A stretch of 47,858 nucleotides of DNA. Source: an uncultured Prevotellaceae bacterium. Its GTDB lineage: Bacteria; Bacteroidota; Bacteroidia; Bacteroidales; Bacteroidaceae. This document shows positions 16,371 to 25,487 of this stretch, in pieces. Each line of letters opens with the position of its first letter. Position 1 is the first letter of the stretch. A program made the translations under genes and the position numbers. The stretch lies in NCBI GenBank assembly GCA_902792855.1, contig CADBBP010000031.1:1-47858 (forward strand), given 5' to 3'. The notes under the pieces are model-generated. The model was not told the origin of the DNA, searched no databases, and saw only the letters and a program-made list of their open reading frames with translations.

Positions 16371-19300
16371 TCATTTCATGAGCCATAGCACCTGCTTTCC
16401 ACCCTTCCCCCGTAGGGTGAGGCTTCCATTGCTTCGGCGGCCCTTTTCCTGTAGTTGCAGTTCGCCGCTCTTGGTGTCCACGGCATAGATGGTGTAGGTG
16501 CCGGGAGGTGTTGTGATGACGGCATCCCCCTCGGCCTTCACCAAGAAATTGGAAGTGTTGCCCAAGGCCATTCCTCCCTCGCAAGGTATCGGATGCATGC
16601 TCCCCAACGCCTTCAGCAGTTGGCGTTGCAATGGGGTGGCGGTGGCCATGGTGAAGGGGAGTGCCGGGAGCGAGCCTCCGGCGAGGAGCACGGCCCATCC
16701 GTTCTCCGTCGCCCCTTGCGAGGAATAGGTGACGGCCTTTCCGGGGTAGCGGTCGTGACATTCGCGCACGGCGCGATACACCTCGTCGAAGCCAGTCTTT
16801 CCCACCTTCATCTTGCGCATCCATTGTCGTGGGGCCATGTTGCGTCCTGCCTCGGGAGCCCACAGTCCATCGGTGTTGTAGTGCCAGTAGCGGATGTCGA
16901 TGATGTCCACCACGCTGCTCAGTGCCGGGTCGGCCATGATGCTGTCTTGGGCGTCCTTCGTGCAGCTGAGGGCCACGAGGGGGTGGTGGCCCGTCTCCTG
17001 CTCCCACTCGCTGATGGTCTGCAGCCAGAAGCGGGTGAAATGGAGCGGTCCGGTGTATTCTGCACTAAGCAGGTGCACCACGTTGGGATGGTTCTTCATT
17101 TGCTCCAAGCACATCCGTATGTATTGGCGGTGGAGGGGTCGCAAGACCTCGCTCTGCTCGTTGTAGAACTGCTCGGCGATGAAGATGCGCTTGTCGCCGG
17201 CGAAGGGCACCGGTTCGGGGAAGTCGGTGCCGTTGATGTTGTTCACCGGGCGCCAGGGGCAGTCCACCCAGTGTGCGCCGGCCTCCAGGATGTTGTGTTG
17301 GAAGTAATGCTCGTGGAGGAGCAGGATGCCGCTGTCTGCTGCCTTGTCAGCGAACTCACCCAAGCGGCTCCAGTACCACAGATTGGGGCGGGCGAGGTCG
17401 TAGCGTGACAAGCCGTCCCATGCCACGCCCTGTCCGCTGCGTGCGAAGGGTTGCTCGTAGAAGGGAGCCCACACGTCGCCGTCGGCACGCCTGATGCGCT
17501 CATGGTCGGTGCGTCGCAGGTCATACCACAGGCCGTAGTGGTGGTGGAGGGAGGTGAAGCCCTGCTTTTTGAGGTGGGTCACCACGCTGTCCATGCGGTC
17601 GGTCCATCCGCGGCCCTCGCGCCCCGGGACGAAGCGGGTGATGGCGTCTTTCGCCTCGCGCTCCACGAAATTGTCCTTCACGCGCCCGCTCCACCAAGGG
17701 ATGGCGTATTCAAGGCCGGAAAGTAATTGTCCGTCGGAGGTGAGAAGGCCGTCAGTCAGGGCGATGCGAGGTGCTCTAGGTGCTCTAGATATTCTAGGTG
17801 CTCTAGATATTCTAGATGCACTAGATGCACTAGGTGCTCTAGATATTCTCCCCTTGGTGGTGATGCTGTCTATCCACATCTCCATGGTGAGGCGTGGTTG
17901 GTGGAGCGACTCTTGCGCCATCTCCATGGCTTGCTCCACGGTGGGCGATGAGGAGGCGTTGGTGGAGCGTGGGAGGATATGCGCCAGACTGTCGATGAAG
18001 GCTTCGAGGTGGGCGGGGGGAGTGGGCTGGGCAGAGAGGCGGCGTTGCAGCTGGTCGTAGTAGAGCGAGCGTGGCGAGACGTGGTCGTTGCTGCTCGTCC
18101 ATTCGCCGTTGCCGGTGAGTGTGCCCCAGCAGCCGTGTGCGCTGCTGCGGTTGTCGGCGTCGGGCGAATAGCACTCGATGGTGGAGGCGGTGCATTGCCA
18201 GAACATGGAATTGGCGGTGTTCCACCCGGTGCCGAACTGGAACTGTTCGAGGTTGGCGAAGCGCAGGTCGTTCCCGTCGATGTTGACGATGTCGAAAAGC
18301 AAGCCGGCAGCCCAGGAGCCTGTGCTGCCGCTAAAGCCCAAGGCCTCCTCGCCCTCGCACTGCACGAAGGCGTTGGGACCGGCTGCGCAGTAGCCGGCGG
18401 AGAAGTCGTGGATGCCTTGGCGTGAGATGCAGCGTTGGAAGAGGCATTGCTGTCCTCGGGTGAGGAAGACGTTGCGGCGCCAGCCTCCCACTTCGGAGAC
18501 GGGTTTGCTGGCGATGCAGTCCTCCACCGTGATGCGGCTGGTGTGCTTCTGCAGGTTGACGGCGCTGCCTGCCAGGTGTTGGAAATTGACGCGGCGCACC
18601 CAGCAGTCGCGCACATGCTCCATGTACACGCCGTCCCAGCAGTGGTCTTCGTCCTTCACGTTCCAGTAGTTCGTGGCGGCCTCCAAGGTCAGGTCTTCCA
18701 CGCCGCATTCGGTAAGTTCGCCGACGGGAGTGCGGCGCAGGATGAAGGCTCCGCCGTATTCGGGGGTGAGGGTGGTGGTGACGGGGGCGTCGAGGGTGAT
18801 GGCATTGCCCGAGGTGGCCACGACGGTGCGGTCCCAGGTGATGTCGATGTCGGTGGGCTTCCATCCGGTGTAGTCGAGGCCGCCTCCGAAGTCGCCCATG
18901 GCGAGGTGGTCGATCCACTCACGGGTGCAGGGTCGTGTGATGAGGATGCGGTCGCCGGTGTGCAGCGTGGCACGGTCGAGGGTGAGGTTGACGCTGCCGG
19001 CGTTCACCGTGCCGGCAACGTGGATGGTGTCGCCCGTGGGAGTGGGGAATGCGTTGCCCTCCACATAGACGATGGCGCCGCGTTGGGGGCCGTGGAGTGT
19101 CAGGATGGTCTTGTCGCGCCCCATGCCGCAGAGTGTCACGCCGGAGGCGGTGATGCGCAGCGGACTGTCCAGCCGCCAAGGGCCTTCGCCAAGCACCACG
19201 GCTCCGCGAAGCCCTTGTGCGTTGGGCTTTTTCGATGCCACCTTGTCAAGTGCGTCCTGGATGAGTGAGGAGCAGTCGCCCGACTGCCAGTTGAGGAAGA

Positions 19301-19460
19301 TGGCCGGAGGTGCCGTGGGTATGGTGCGCTCGGAGGCGTGATAGCCGCAAGTGGAATAGTCCATTGGCACATAGAGCTCTTTTTTCGGCTTCTTCTGTGC
19401 GAAAAGGCCAGTGGTGGCCACTGCTAAGGCCAGCAGCAGGGCGGTGATGCGTCGTCTCAT
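16371..19460 (-). CDS. Secreted two-domain protein: parallel beta-helix plus hydrolase-like region (DUF6298-like)
   Basis: A 1029-residue protein with a signal peptide (MRRRITALLLALAVATTGLFAQ). Residues about 60-490 have the pattern of a right-handed parallel beta-helix of the pectate-lyase type, with repeats such as RVNFQHLAGSAVNLQ and TVEDCIAS. Residues about 590-1029 resemble the C-terminal region of proteins annotated DUF6298 (from memory) and look like a glycosidase-type barrel (segments HHYGLWYDLRR, LLHEHYFQHNI, LLSAEYTGPLHFTRF). The two parts are joined by a 27-residue Ser/Arg/Ala/Pro linker (538-564) encoded by a 9-bp minisatellite. It follows a GH9 gene on the same strand and has its own promoter, so a role in plant polysaccharide or pectin breakdown is likely; exact substrate unknown. 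Confidence 0.75.
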   Translation of the reverse strand: MRRRITALLLALAVATTGLFAQKKPKKELYVPMDYSTCGYHASERTIPTAPPAIFLNWQSGDCSSLIQDALDKVASKKPNAQGLRGAVVLGEGPWRLDSPLRITASGVTLCGMGRDKTILTLHGPQRGAIVYVEGNAFPTPTGDTIHVAGTVNAGSVNLTLDRATLHTGDRILITRPCTREWIDHLAMGDFGGGLDYTGWKPTDIDITWDRTVVATSGNAITLDAPVTTTLTPEYGGAFILRRTPVGELTECGVEDLTLEAATNYWNVKDEDHCWDGVYMEHVRDCWVRRVNFQHLAGSAVNLQKHTSRITVEDCIASKPVSEVGGWRRNVFLTRGQQCLFQRCISRQGIHDFSAGYCAAGPNAFVQCEGEEALGFSGSTGSWAAGLLFDIVNIDGNDLRFANLEQFQFGTGWNTANSMFWQCTASTIECYSPDADNRSSAHGCWGTLTGNGEWTSSNDHVSPRSLYYDQLQRRLSAQPTPPAHLEAFIDSLAHILPRSTNASSSPTVEQAMEMAQESLHQPRLTMEMWIDSITTKGRISRAPSASSASRISRAPRISRAPRAPRIALTDGLLTSDGQLLSGLEYAIPWWSGRVKDNFVEREAKDAITRFVPGREGRGWTDRMDSVVTHLKKQGFTSLHHHYGLWYDLRRTDHERIRRADGDVWAPFYEQPFARSGQGVAWDGLSRYDLARPNLWYWSRLGEFADKAADSGILLLHEHYFQHNILEAGAHWVDCPWRPVNNINGTDFPEPVPFAGDKRIFIAEQFYNEQSEVLRPLHRQYIRMCLEQMKNHPNVVHLLSAEYTGPLHFTRFWLQTISEWEQETGHHPLVALSCTKDAQDSIMADPALSSVVDIIDIRYWHYNTDGLWAPEAGRNMAPRQWMRKMKVGKTGFDEVYRAVRECHDRYPGKAVTYSSQGATENGWAVLLAGGSLPALPFTMATATPLQRQLLKALGSMHPIPCEGGMALGNTSNFLVKAEGDAVITTPPGTYTIYAVDTKSGELQLQEKGRRSNGSLTLRGKGGKQVLWLMK
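17769..17849. repeat. In-frame 9-bp minisatellite (9 units)
   Basis: Nine consecutive 9-bp units of three kinds, AGGTGCTCT, AGATATTCT and AGATGCACT, all meeting at CTAG. On the coding (minus) strand they give Arg-Ala-Pro, Arg-Ile-Ser and Ser-Ala-Ser tripeptides. Copy-number change would keep the frame and only alter the linker length. Confidence 0.9.
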
Positions 19461-19482
19461 GGGAAAATAGGCTTTTGTTCGG

Positions 19483-19490
19483 CAAAAATA
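19483..19490 (-). promoter_or_regulatory. Promoter -7 box of the beta-helix gene
   Basis: TATTTTTG fits TAnnTTTG, with TTG exactly 23 bp upstream. The leader is about 20 nt. This makes the gene independent of the GH9 gene before it. Confidence 0.6.
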
Positions 19491-19571
19491 GCCTTTTTCC
19501 TACACATTGGCAAGGATTGTCGCAAGTTTTTCTCTATGTGAGTATTATTTGTGTTGAGGTGAGACACACAT

Positions 19572-22058
19572 TTACTTCTTGTTGACGATGTCCTTGAGGA
19601 TGGAGCCGAAGATGATGTATTGCGTGTTGCCGGCTATGGTTCCCTCGTTCTGCCCCCAGAGGAAGGGCCAGTCGTCGTAATTCTCGAAATGGTCGGGTTT
19701 GCGGAAGAGGAGTCCCGGTGCCACGTTGCCGGGGATGAAGGAGAAGTCGGCGCGGTTGTTGCCGTAGAAGACGGCCTTGGGTCGTGCTGCTCCCACGACG
19801 GCCACGAAAGAGTAGTTATGGTAGGGGTGGCATCCGTAGAGCCAGTCGGCGGTGCGGAACACGTCGTCTCTCTTCACCACGTCGGGGAAGTATCTGTGGG
19901 CGAAGCAGACGGTGGTGCCGAAGCTGAGGGTGGCGTTGCCGCCGGCCCAGTTGCCCAAGCCTATGGGCACGCCGTAGGGGTTGTTTTGGTTCAGGCTGTC
20001 GATGTATTCGGCGTATTTCACCACGTAGGGTCTCAGTTTGCGTTGGTAAGCCTCGTCCATGTAGGGGATGGCGTCGAGGGCGGTCTGCATGTTGAAGAGC
20101 ATGCCGCGGTCGAGTGCGGTCCAAATTAGCTTGTTGAAGGCGGTGAGGTATTGCTTCTCGCCGGTGGCGGCATAGAGCTGCAGTTGGGTGGAGAGGTTGC
20201 TGGAGCCCCTTTCTCTGCGGTCGTAGCTGGTTTCGGGGCGTCCCTTCAGCAGTTGGGTGGCTTCCTCCAAGAGACGTTTCGACTGCGTGAGGGCACGTCC
20301 TGCCAGTGCGTCGTTGTAGCCGGTGAGTGCGCGGCTGGCGGCAGCGAACATGGTGGCGGCCTGGAGGTCGAGCGACGGATTGCGGGTGGTGAAGGCCCAC
20401 ATGTCGTCGGGTGTGCCGCTGCGCTTGCCGTCGGTGATGCTGGCGGCGTCGCCGAGGTGATGGTAGTTGTCGAGGATGGAGTTGGAGAGTGTGGAGGCCA
20501 TGTGTCCTATTTGCTCTGCCTGTGCCACGAGGTTGAGTGTGCCGTGCTCGATGAATTGGAGGATGTCGGGCACGCCGTCGGGGCGGTGCAGGTCCACGTA
20601 CCGCTGCTCCTGGCTGACGAATGTCTCGTCGCGTTGTGGCTTGAAGAGTTCCCAGGTGCGGATGAAGTTTTGCACCACGTTGATGTTGGAGCCTGTCTCG
20701 ATGTCGAAGTCGCCGGCATCGAAGAAGCCACCCACGTTGAGTCCGGGGATGAGTTCCAGGGGCTTGTATTTGGTGTCGGTGGTGGGGCCTTGTGCGTGGA
20801 GGTCGAAGTGGTCGCTCTGCGGGGCTTGCAGGTAACCCTCTTTGAAGGGTTCGCCGTGCCACGTGCGGTAGCCCTCGTTCACGTACATGTGGTTCATGTG
20901 GATGGGCACCCACACGTCGGTGGTGGCGTCGGTGATTTTGTCATACACGTGCTCGTCGATGAGGAAGTCGTTGGTGCGCGTGTCGCCGTATTGGATGTAA
21001 TAGACACCGGGTTCGGTGACCTGGGTGAAGTCGAATTTCACGTAGTTGTATTTGAAATAGTCGCCCCAGGGTTTCAGTGCTGCGGTGTAGGCTTCCGTGG
21101 CCTTGCCTTCGCTGCCGATGCGCATCAGGGTGGCGGTGGAGCGAGGCGTGTCGTTCTTGTCGAGTTCCACGACGGCCACCTTGGGCTGGTTGGGTATGTA
21201 GCCCACCTGTGAGAAGCCGATGTTGGGCTGTCGCACCCATCCGGTGATGGCGTGTGGCTCCACCGTCCATGTCACCACCTTGCCAGTGCGGCCTTTGGGC
21301 AGTACGCTGCGCATGACAAACCACCCGTTTTGTGCCAGCATGCGCCCGTCGTAGAGGCATAGTTCGGCATCGCTGCTGCTGATGCTCACCATGCGCTCCG
21401 GGTCGTCGGTGGCGAGGGTGAAGGCATGTCCTTGTTCGATGGGGAGGGGGTCGATGAAACGTCCCGTGCCCCGGTCATCGTAGGTCTTGAAGCCCTTGAA
21501 CTGCTTGGGTTTCGAACTGTTGGGGCGTGTGATGGTGGCACTGGTGGCATAGCGTGGCAGGCGTCCCAAGCGACCATCTACGGTGAAGGTTTTGAGCCAG
21601 TATTGTGAGGGGAGGAACTCGAGGTTGAGGCCGGCCTCTCCGGCGAGGGCCTCGGGGACGGGCTTGTCGAGCCACACGGCGATTTCCACCGCCTTTCCCT
21701 TGGCGGTGACCACCACGCGGCTGTCGAAGTCGTAGTCGTCGTAGCGCATGCCCACCTCGATGCTGCCTGTTGCGCGGTCGATGCGACGGCTGGTCATCCG
21801 TGGCACCAAGTCCCACTGCTCGGGGGTGTTGTTCAGGCGGACGGCACCGCCTTGGATGGTGCGCACGCCGTGGTGTATGACTTCGATGCCGGAGTTCTTC
21901 TCATCGTTGAAGCCGCCGTTGAAACTGTTGCTGAACACCAGGATGTTCACACCTTGGCGTTCGAAATACTCCTTGTCGTTGAGTTGGAGGTCTTGGGCGG
22001 GGAGGATGGTGGTGACCGTCAGAGCCGCCAAGGCGAATAATGTTCTCTTTCTTGTCAT
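19572..22058 (-). CDS. Glycoside hydrolase family 9 protein (endoglucanase-like)
   Basis: An 828-residue secreted protein (signal peptide ending near ILPAQ). An N-terminal region of about 280 residues precedes an immunoglobulin-like CelD_N-type domain (about 285-390, GFSQVGYIPNQPKVAVV), then the GH9 (alpha/alpha)6 catalytic domain. GH9 landmarks are GGFFDAGDFD (near residue 446, with the catalytic base Asp) and the C-terminal WGQNEG (Glu near 807, the general acid position). The family hydrolyses beta-1,4-glucans such as cellulose or xyloglucan. It follows the oxidoreductase gene by 58 bp with no promoter of its own seen, so the two are probably co-transcribed. The extra N-terminal region occurs in some Bacteroidota GH9 proteins. 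Confidence 0.85.
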   Translation of the reverse strand: MTRKRTLFALAALTVTTILPAQDLQLNDKEYFERQGVNILVFSNSFNGGFNDEKNSGIEVIHHGVRTIQGGAVRLNNTPEQWDLVPRMTSRRIDRATGSIEVGMRYDDYDFDSRVVVTAKGKAVEIAVWLDKPVPEALAGEAGLNLEFLPSQYWLKTFTVDGRLGRLPRYATSATITRPNSSKPKQFKGFKTYDDRGTGRFIDPLPIEQGHAFTLATDDPERMVSISSSDAELCLYDGRMLAQNGWFVMRSVLPKGRTGKVVTWTVEPHAITGWVRQPNIGFSQVGYIPNQPKVAVVELDKNDTPRSTATLMRIGSEGKATEAYTAALKPWGDYFKYNYVKFDFTQVTEPGVYYIQYGDTRTNDFLIDEHVYDKITDATTDVWVPIHMNHMYVNEGYRTWHGEPFKEGYLQAPQSDHFDLHAQGPTTDTKYKPLELIPGLNVGGFFDAGDFDIETGSNINVVQNFIRTWELFKPQRDETFVSQEQRYVDLHRPDGVPDILQFIEHGTLNLVAQAEQIGHMASTLSNSILDNYHHLGDAASITDGKRSGTPDDMWAFTTRNPSLDLQAATMFAAASRALTGYNDALAGRALTQSKRLLEEATQLLKGRPETSYDRRERGSSNLSTQLQLYAATGEKQYLTAFNKLIWTALDRGMLFNMQTALDAIPYMDEAYQRKLRPYVVKYAEYIDSLNQNNPYGVPIGLGNWAGGNATLSFGTTVCFAHRYFPDVVKRDDVFRTADWLYGCHPYHNYSFVAVVGAARPKAVFYGNNRADFSFIPGNVAPGLLFRKPDHFENYDDWPFLWGQNEGTIAGNTQYIIFGSILKDIVNKK

Positions 22059-22116
22059 GTTTGTCGTTGGGTATTTTTATGGTGAGGCTTGTAGGTGAAT
22101 GATGTGCAGGTGTTGT

Positions 22117-23121
22117 TCACAGGGCTGGTTCCTCGTCGTCCATGGGATAGTGTACGCCCCATTTCTTGCGCAGGTCGTCCATCAGTTGCATGATGTAGAG
22201 GGTTTCTTCCAAGGGCATTTCCCGAGGTTCGAGCAGGCCTTCGGCGATGGCTTTTCTGCAGGCGAGGAACTGGTATTCGTATCCGGTGATTTGTTGGGGG
22301 ACGTGGATGTCTTCCACAAACTCGCGGTCGTGGGTGTTCACCGTGATTTTCTGAGGGTTGTTGATGTTGTCGATGATGAGGTTGCCGTCGGTGCCGGCGA
22401 TGACGCCGATGTTGTCACCCACGCAGGCGGCGCTCGACTGCAGGTTGCAGAGCATGCCGTCGGCCAGGACGAGGGTGATGGCGTTGGTGAGGTCCATGCC
22501 TGTGGCGCTCTTCACGCACTGGCTGTCGATGCTCACGATGTCGGCGGGGAAGAACATCCGTGCGAAGTTGAGGGCATAGACGCCAAGGTCGAGCAGGGCG
22601 CCGCCACAGAGGTCGGGCCGCATGATGCGGGGCTTCTCGCCCATGCTGTAGCCCAAGGTGGCTGTGACGAGGCGCGGCGTGCCGATGCGCCCGTTGGCGA
22701 GCAACTCCTTGATGATTTTCACGGCGGGCTGGTAGCGGGTCCAGATGGCCTCGGCGAGGAAAAGGCCACGCTTGCGGGCCAAATTCACGATGGCAAGGGC
22801 CTGGGCGTGGTTGGCCATGAAGGCTTTCTCCACCAAGCAGGGCTTGCCGGCAAGCAGGGCGTCGCGAGCCACCTCGAAATGATGGGAGTGGGGGGTGCCG
22901 ACATACACCAAGTCGATGTCGGGGTCGGCGTATAGTTCGCTGTATGAGCCGTATGCCTTTGCAATGCCCCACGTTTTTGCGAAGGCCTTGGCTTTATCCT
23001 CCGTCCGCGAGGCGACGGCGTGGCATTCGCAGGTGTAGAGGCCGTTGAGGGTGATGGCTGCTTTCTCGGCTATCCATCCGGTGCCGACGATGCCCACGCG
23101 CAAGATTTTGTCGTCTTTCAT
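22117..23121 (-). CDS. Gfo/Idh/MocA family oxidoreductase
   Basis: A 334-residue NAD(P)-dependent sugar or diol dehydrogenase. The N-terminal Rossmann fold has GIVGTGWIAEK (about residues 9-19); the usual EKP motif appears as VEKAF (about 97-101); the C-terminal domain has GGALLDLGVYALNFAR, typical of the dihydrodiol dehydrogenase/D-xylose dehydrogenase branch. No signal peptide is present, so it is cytoplasmic. It leads the probable two-gene operon with the GH9 enzyme and could oxidise or epimerise a sugar released from the glycan. The substrate cannot be read from the sequence. Confidence 0.88.
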   Translation of the reverse strand: MKDDKILRVGIVGTGWIAEKAAITLNGLYTCECHAVASRTEDKAKAFAKTWGIAKAYGSYSELYADPDIDLVYVGTPHSHHFEVARDALLAGKPCLVEKAFMANHAQALAIVNLARKRGLFLAEAIWTRYQPAVKIIKELLANGRIGTPRLVTATLGYSMGEKPRIMRPDLCGGALLDLGVYALNFARMFFPADIVSIDSQCVKSATGMDLTNAITLVLADGMLCNLQSSAACVGDNIGVIAGTDGNLIIDNINNPQKITVNTHDREFVEDIHVPQQITGYEYQFLACRKAIAEGLLEPREMPLEETLYIMQLMDDLRKKWGVHYPMDDEEPAL

Positions 23122-23271
23122 ATAATGATTGTTTGAGGTGTGACTTGAAATCGGCTTGTAACCAATCTTGGAAATGCATGCATTTAATATTGGATGTCTT
23201 TTTGGGTGAGATGTCTAATGCCTGACTCGCTTTTTAATGATTGTTAACGGTGCATGTGCCTCTGGTGGCTG

Positions 23272-23429
23272 TTCAGCGAATTTTTTTTCAACACGAATTT
23301 CCACGAATTAATCAAAAATTTTTTTACAAAGCACAAGCCAACCATAACAAATCTCCTTATTTTGCATATCTATGGACAACAATTGACGTATAAATCCTCA
23401 AGTCTCCCCCATTTTTGAACTGCTATGAG
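23272..23429. repeat. Dispersed intergenic repeat, copy B
   Basis: A second copy of the element at 4734-4838, with the same blocks in the same order but about 50 bp longer in the middle, including GACAACAATTGACGTATAA, which resembles sequence just after copy A. It lies in the 544-bp gap between the oxidoreductase and ilvD. The rest of that gap holds the 14-bp tandem repeats and the ilv promoter. Confidence 0.7.
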
Positions 23430-23457
23430 CAACAATATCACATGCTCGGGCAGTCGT

Positions 23458-23512
23458 ATGAAAAATTAAAGATGAAAAATTAAAGATGAAAAATTAAAGA
23501 TGAAAAGTGATA
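23458..23512. repeat. 14-bp tandem repeat GATGAAAAATTAAA (about 4 units)
   Basis: Two perfect units (23471-23498), one nearly complete unit before them and one diverged unit after (GATGAAAAGTGATA), trailing into further GATGAAAGATGG copies. Noncoding, about 80 bp upstream of the ilvD -7 box. Confidence 0.85.
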
Positions 23513-23593
23513 GATGAAAGATGGAAGATGGTGCGTTTTGCTTGTAAGTCGCATTTTTTGGGGTAAATGATTGGTCAATCCGCAAAAACTAAC

Positions 23594-23601
23594 TACCTTT
23601 G
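23594..23601 (+). promoter_or_regulatory. ilv operon promoter -7 box
   Basis: Perfect TACCTTTG, with TTGG 23 bp upstream (23571-23574). The leader of about 60 nt holds a 6-bp hairpin (CTGGCG-acaag-CGCCAG, 23615-23631). No leader peptide rich in branched-chain residues is visible. Confidence 0.7.
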
Positions 23602-23665
23602 CATTTCAAAGTGCCTGGCGACAAGCGCCAGACGCTTGGAAAGGTAGAAAGAAACAACAATCATT

Positions 23666-25474
23666 ATGAACTGGAAACATCAGTTGAGAAGCGCCGTCTG
23701 CACCGAGGGTCGCAAGATGGCAGGAGCCAGGGCACTGTGGGTGGCCGCCGGCATGAAGAGGGAGCAATTTGGGAAACCCATCATCGCCGTGGTCAATTCC
23801 TTCACGCAGTTTGTGCCGGGACACACCCACCTGCACGAAATAGGACAGGTGGTGAAGAGCGAGATAGAGAAACTCGGCTGCTATGCCGCAGAGTTCAATA
23901 CCATCGCCATCGACGACGGCATCGCCATGGGTCACGACGGCATGCTCTACTCGCTGCCCTCTCGTGACATCATCGCCGACAGCGTGGAGTACATGGTCAA
24001 CGCGCACAAGGCCGATGCCATGGTGTGCATCTCCAACTGCGACAAGGTGACCCCCGGCATGCTGATGGCTGCCATGCGCCTCAACATCCCCGCCGTTTTC
24101 GTCAGCGGAGGCCCCATGGAGGCCGGAAGGTGGCGCGGGGAGAACGCCGACCTCATCACCGCCATGGTGAAGGGAGCCGACCCGGAGATGAAAGATGATG
24201 ACATCGCCGAACTCGAGCAGTGCGCCTGTCCGGGCTGCGGCAGTTGCTCCGGCATGTTCACTGCCAACTCGATGAACTCGCTCACCGAGGCCATCGGTCT
24301 CTCGCTGCCCGGCAACGGCACCATCGTGGCCACCCACGTCAACCGCGTGCGCCTCTTCCAGGATGCCGCCCGGCTCATCGTGGACAACGCCTTCAGATAC
24401 TACCGCGACGGCGACGACAGCGTGCTGCCAAGAAGCATCGCCACACGCGACGCCTTCCTCAACGCCATGACGCTCGACATCGCCATGGGTGGCTCCACCA
24501 ACACCGTGCTCCACCTCCTCGCCGTGGCCCAGGAAGCCGGCGTGGACTTCAAGATGAACGACATCGACGAACTGAGCCGCAAGGTGCCATGCCTGTGCAA
24601 ACTCTCACCCAACACGCAGAAATACAGCGTGCAGGAGTGCGGAAAGGCGGGAGGCATCCTCGGCATCATGTGCGAGTTGCAGAAAGGAGGGCTCATGCGC
24701 GACACCATGCGCGTGGACGGGCTGTCCACTTTCCAGGCCGTGGAAAAATATTGCATCACCGACCCTGCCGGCATCGACGACGAGGCGGCACGCATCTATG
24801 GCAGTGCGCCGGGTGGACGCTTCTCCACCAAGATGGGTTCGCAGGACAAGGTGTGGAGCGAGTTTGACGTGGACCGCACCGGAGGGTGCATACGCGACAT
24901 CGAGCACGCCTACACCAAGGATGGCGGCCTCGCCGTCCTCTTCGGCAACATCGCCCAGGACGGCTGCGTGGTGAAGACCGCCGGCGTGGACGAGGAACTG
25001 TGGACCTTCAGAGGGCCTGCAAAGGTGTTCGACTCCCAGGAGGACGCCTGCGAGGGCATTCTCGGCGGAAAGGTGAAGAGCGGCGACTGCGTCGTCATCA
25101 CACACGAAGGCCCCAAGGGCGGACCAGGCATGCAGGAGATGCTCTATCCCACCTCTTATATTAAGAGCATGCACCTCGGGAAGGAATGCGCACTCATCAC
25201 CGACGGACGCTTCTCCGGGGGTACGTCGGGCCTCAGCATAGGACACATCTCGCCGGAGGCCGCCTCCGGGGGTAACATCGGAAAAATCATCGACGGCGAC
25301 ATCATCGAAATCGACATACCACGACGCACTATCAACGTGGCACTCACCGACCAGGAACTCGAAGCAAGAGAGCAACGACCCCTCACCAGGAAGCGCGAGG
25401 TGAGCCGTGCTCTCAAGGCTTACGCTCAAAGCGTCAGCTCGGCCGACAAGGGCGGCGTGAGAATCATCCTTTAA
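23666..25474 (+). CDS. ilvD: Dihydroxy-acid dehydratase
   Basis: Fe-S enzyme that dehydrates 2,3-dihydroxy-isovalerate and -methylvalerate to the keto acids preceding valine and isoleucine. The 602-residue length is typical. Cluster-binding cysteine motifs are visible as [10 protein letters not shown] (C125) and [10 protein letters not shown] (about residues 188-197). The C-terminal [20 protein letters not shown] is a family signature. First gene of the operon; its stop is 13 bp before ilvB. The start ATG 23666 follows a purine-rich leader and matches the family N-terminus ([10 protein letters not shown]). Confidence 0.96.
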   Translation: MNWKHQLRSAVCTEGRKMAGARALWVAAGMKREQFGKPIIAVVNSFTQFVPGHTHLHEIGQVVKSEIEKLGCYAAEFNTIAIDDGIAMGHDGMLYSLPSRDIIADSVEYMVNAHKADAMVCISNCDKVTPGMLMAAMRLNIPAVFVSGGPMEAGRWRGENADLITAMVKGADPEMKDDDIAELEQCACPGCGSCSGMFTANSMNSLTEAIGLSLPGNGTIVATHVNRVRLFQDAARLIVDNAFRYYRDGDDSVLPRSIATRDAFLNAMTLDIAMGGSTNTVLHLLAVAQEAGVDFKMNDIDELSRKVPCLCKLSPNTQKYSVQECGKAGGILGIMCELQKGGLMRDTMRVDGLSTFQAVEKYCITDPAGIDDEAARIYGSAPGGRFSTKMGSQDKVWSEFDVDRTGGCIRDIEHAYTKDGGLAVLFGNIAQDGCVVKTAGVDEELWTFRGPAKVFDSQEDACEGILGGKVKSGDCVVITHEGPKGGPGMQEMLYPTSYIKSMHLGKECALITDGRFSGGTSGLSIGHISPEAASGGNIGKIIDGDIIEIDIPRRTINVALTDQELEAREQRPLTRKREVSRALKAYAQSVSSADKGGVRIIL

Positions 25475-25487
25475 CACCACCATCGAC

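Noticed and set aside
16371-23121. Complete SusC/SusD-type polysaccharide utilization locus
   Set aside because: No TonB-dependent receptor or SusD-like lipoprotein gene is present in or beside this cluster.
23602-23665. Attenuator leader peptide for the ilv operon
   Set aside because: The short leader has a hairpin but no small ORF rich in Leu, Ile or Val codons.
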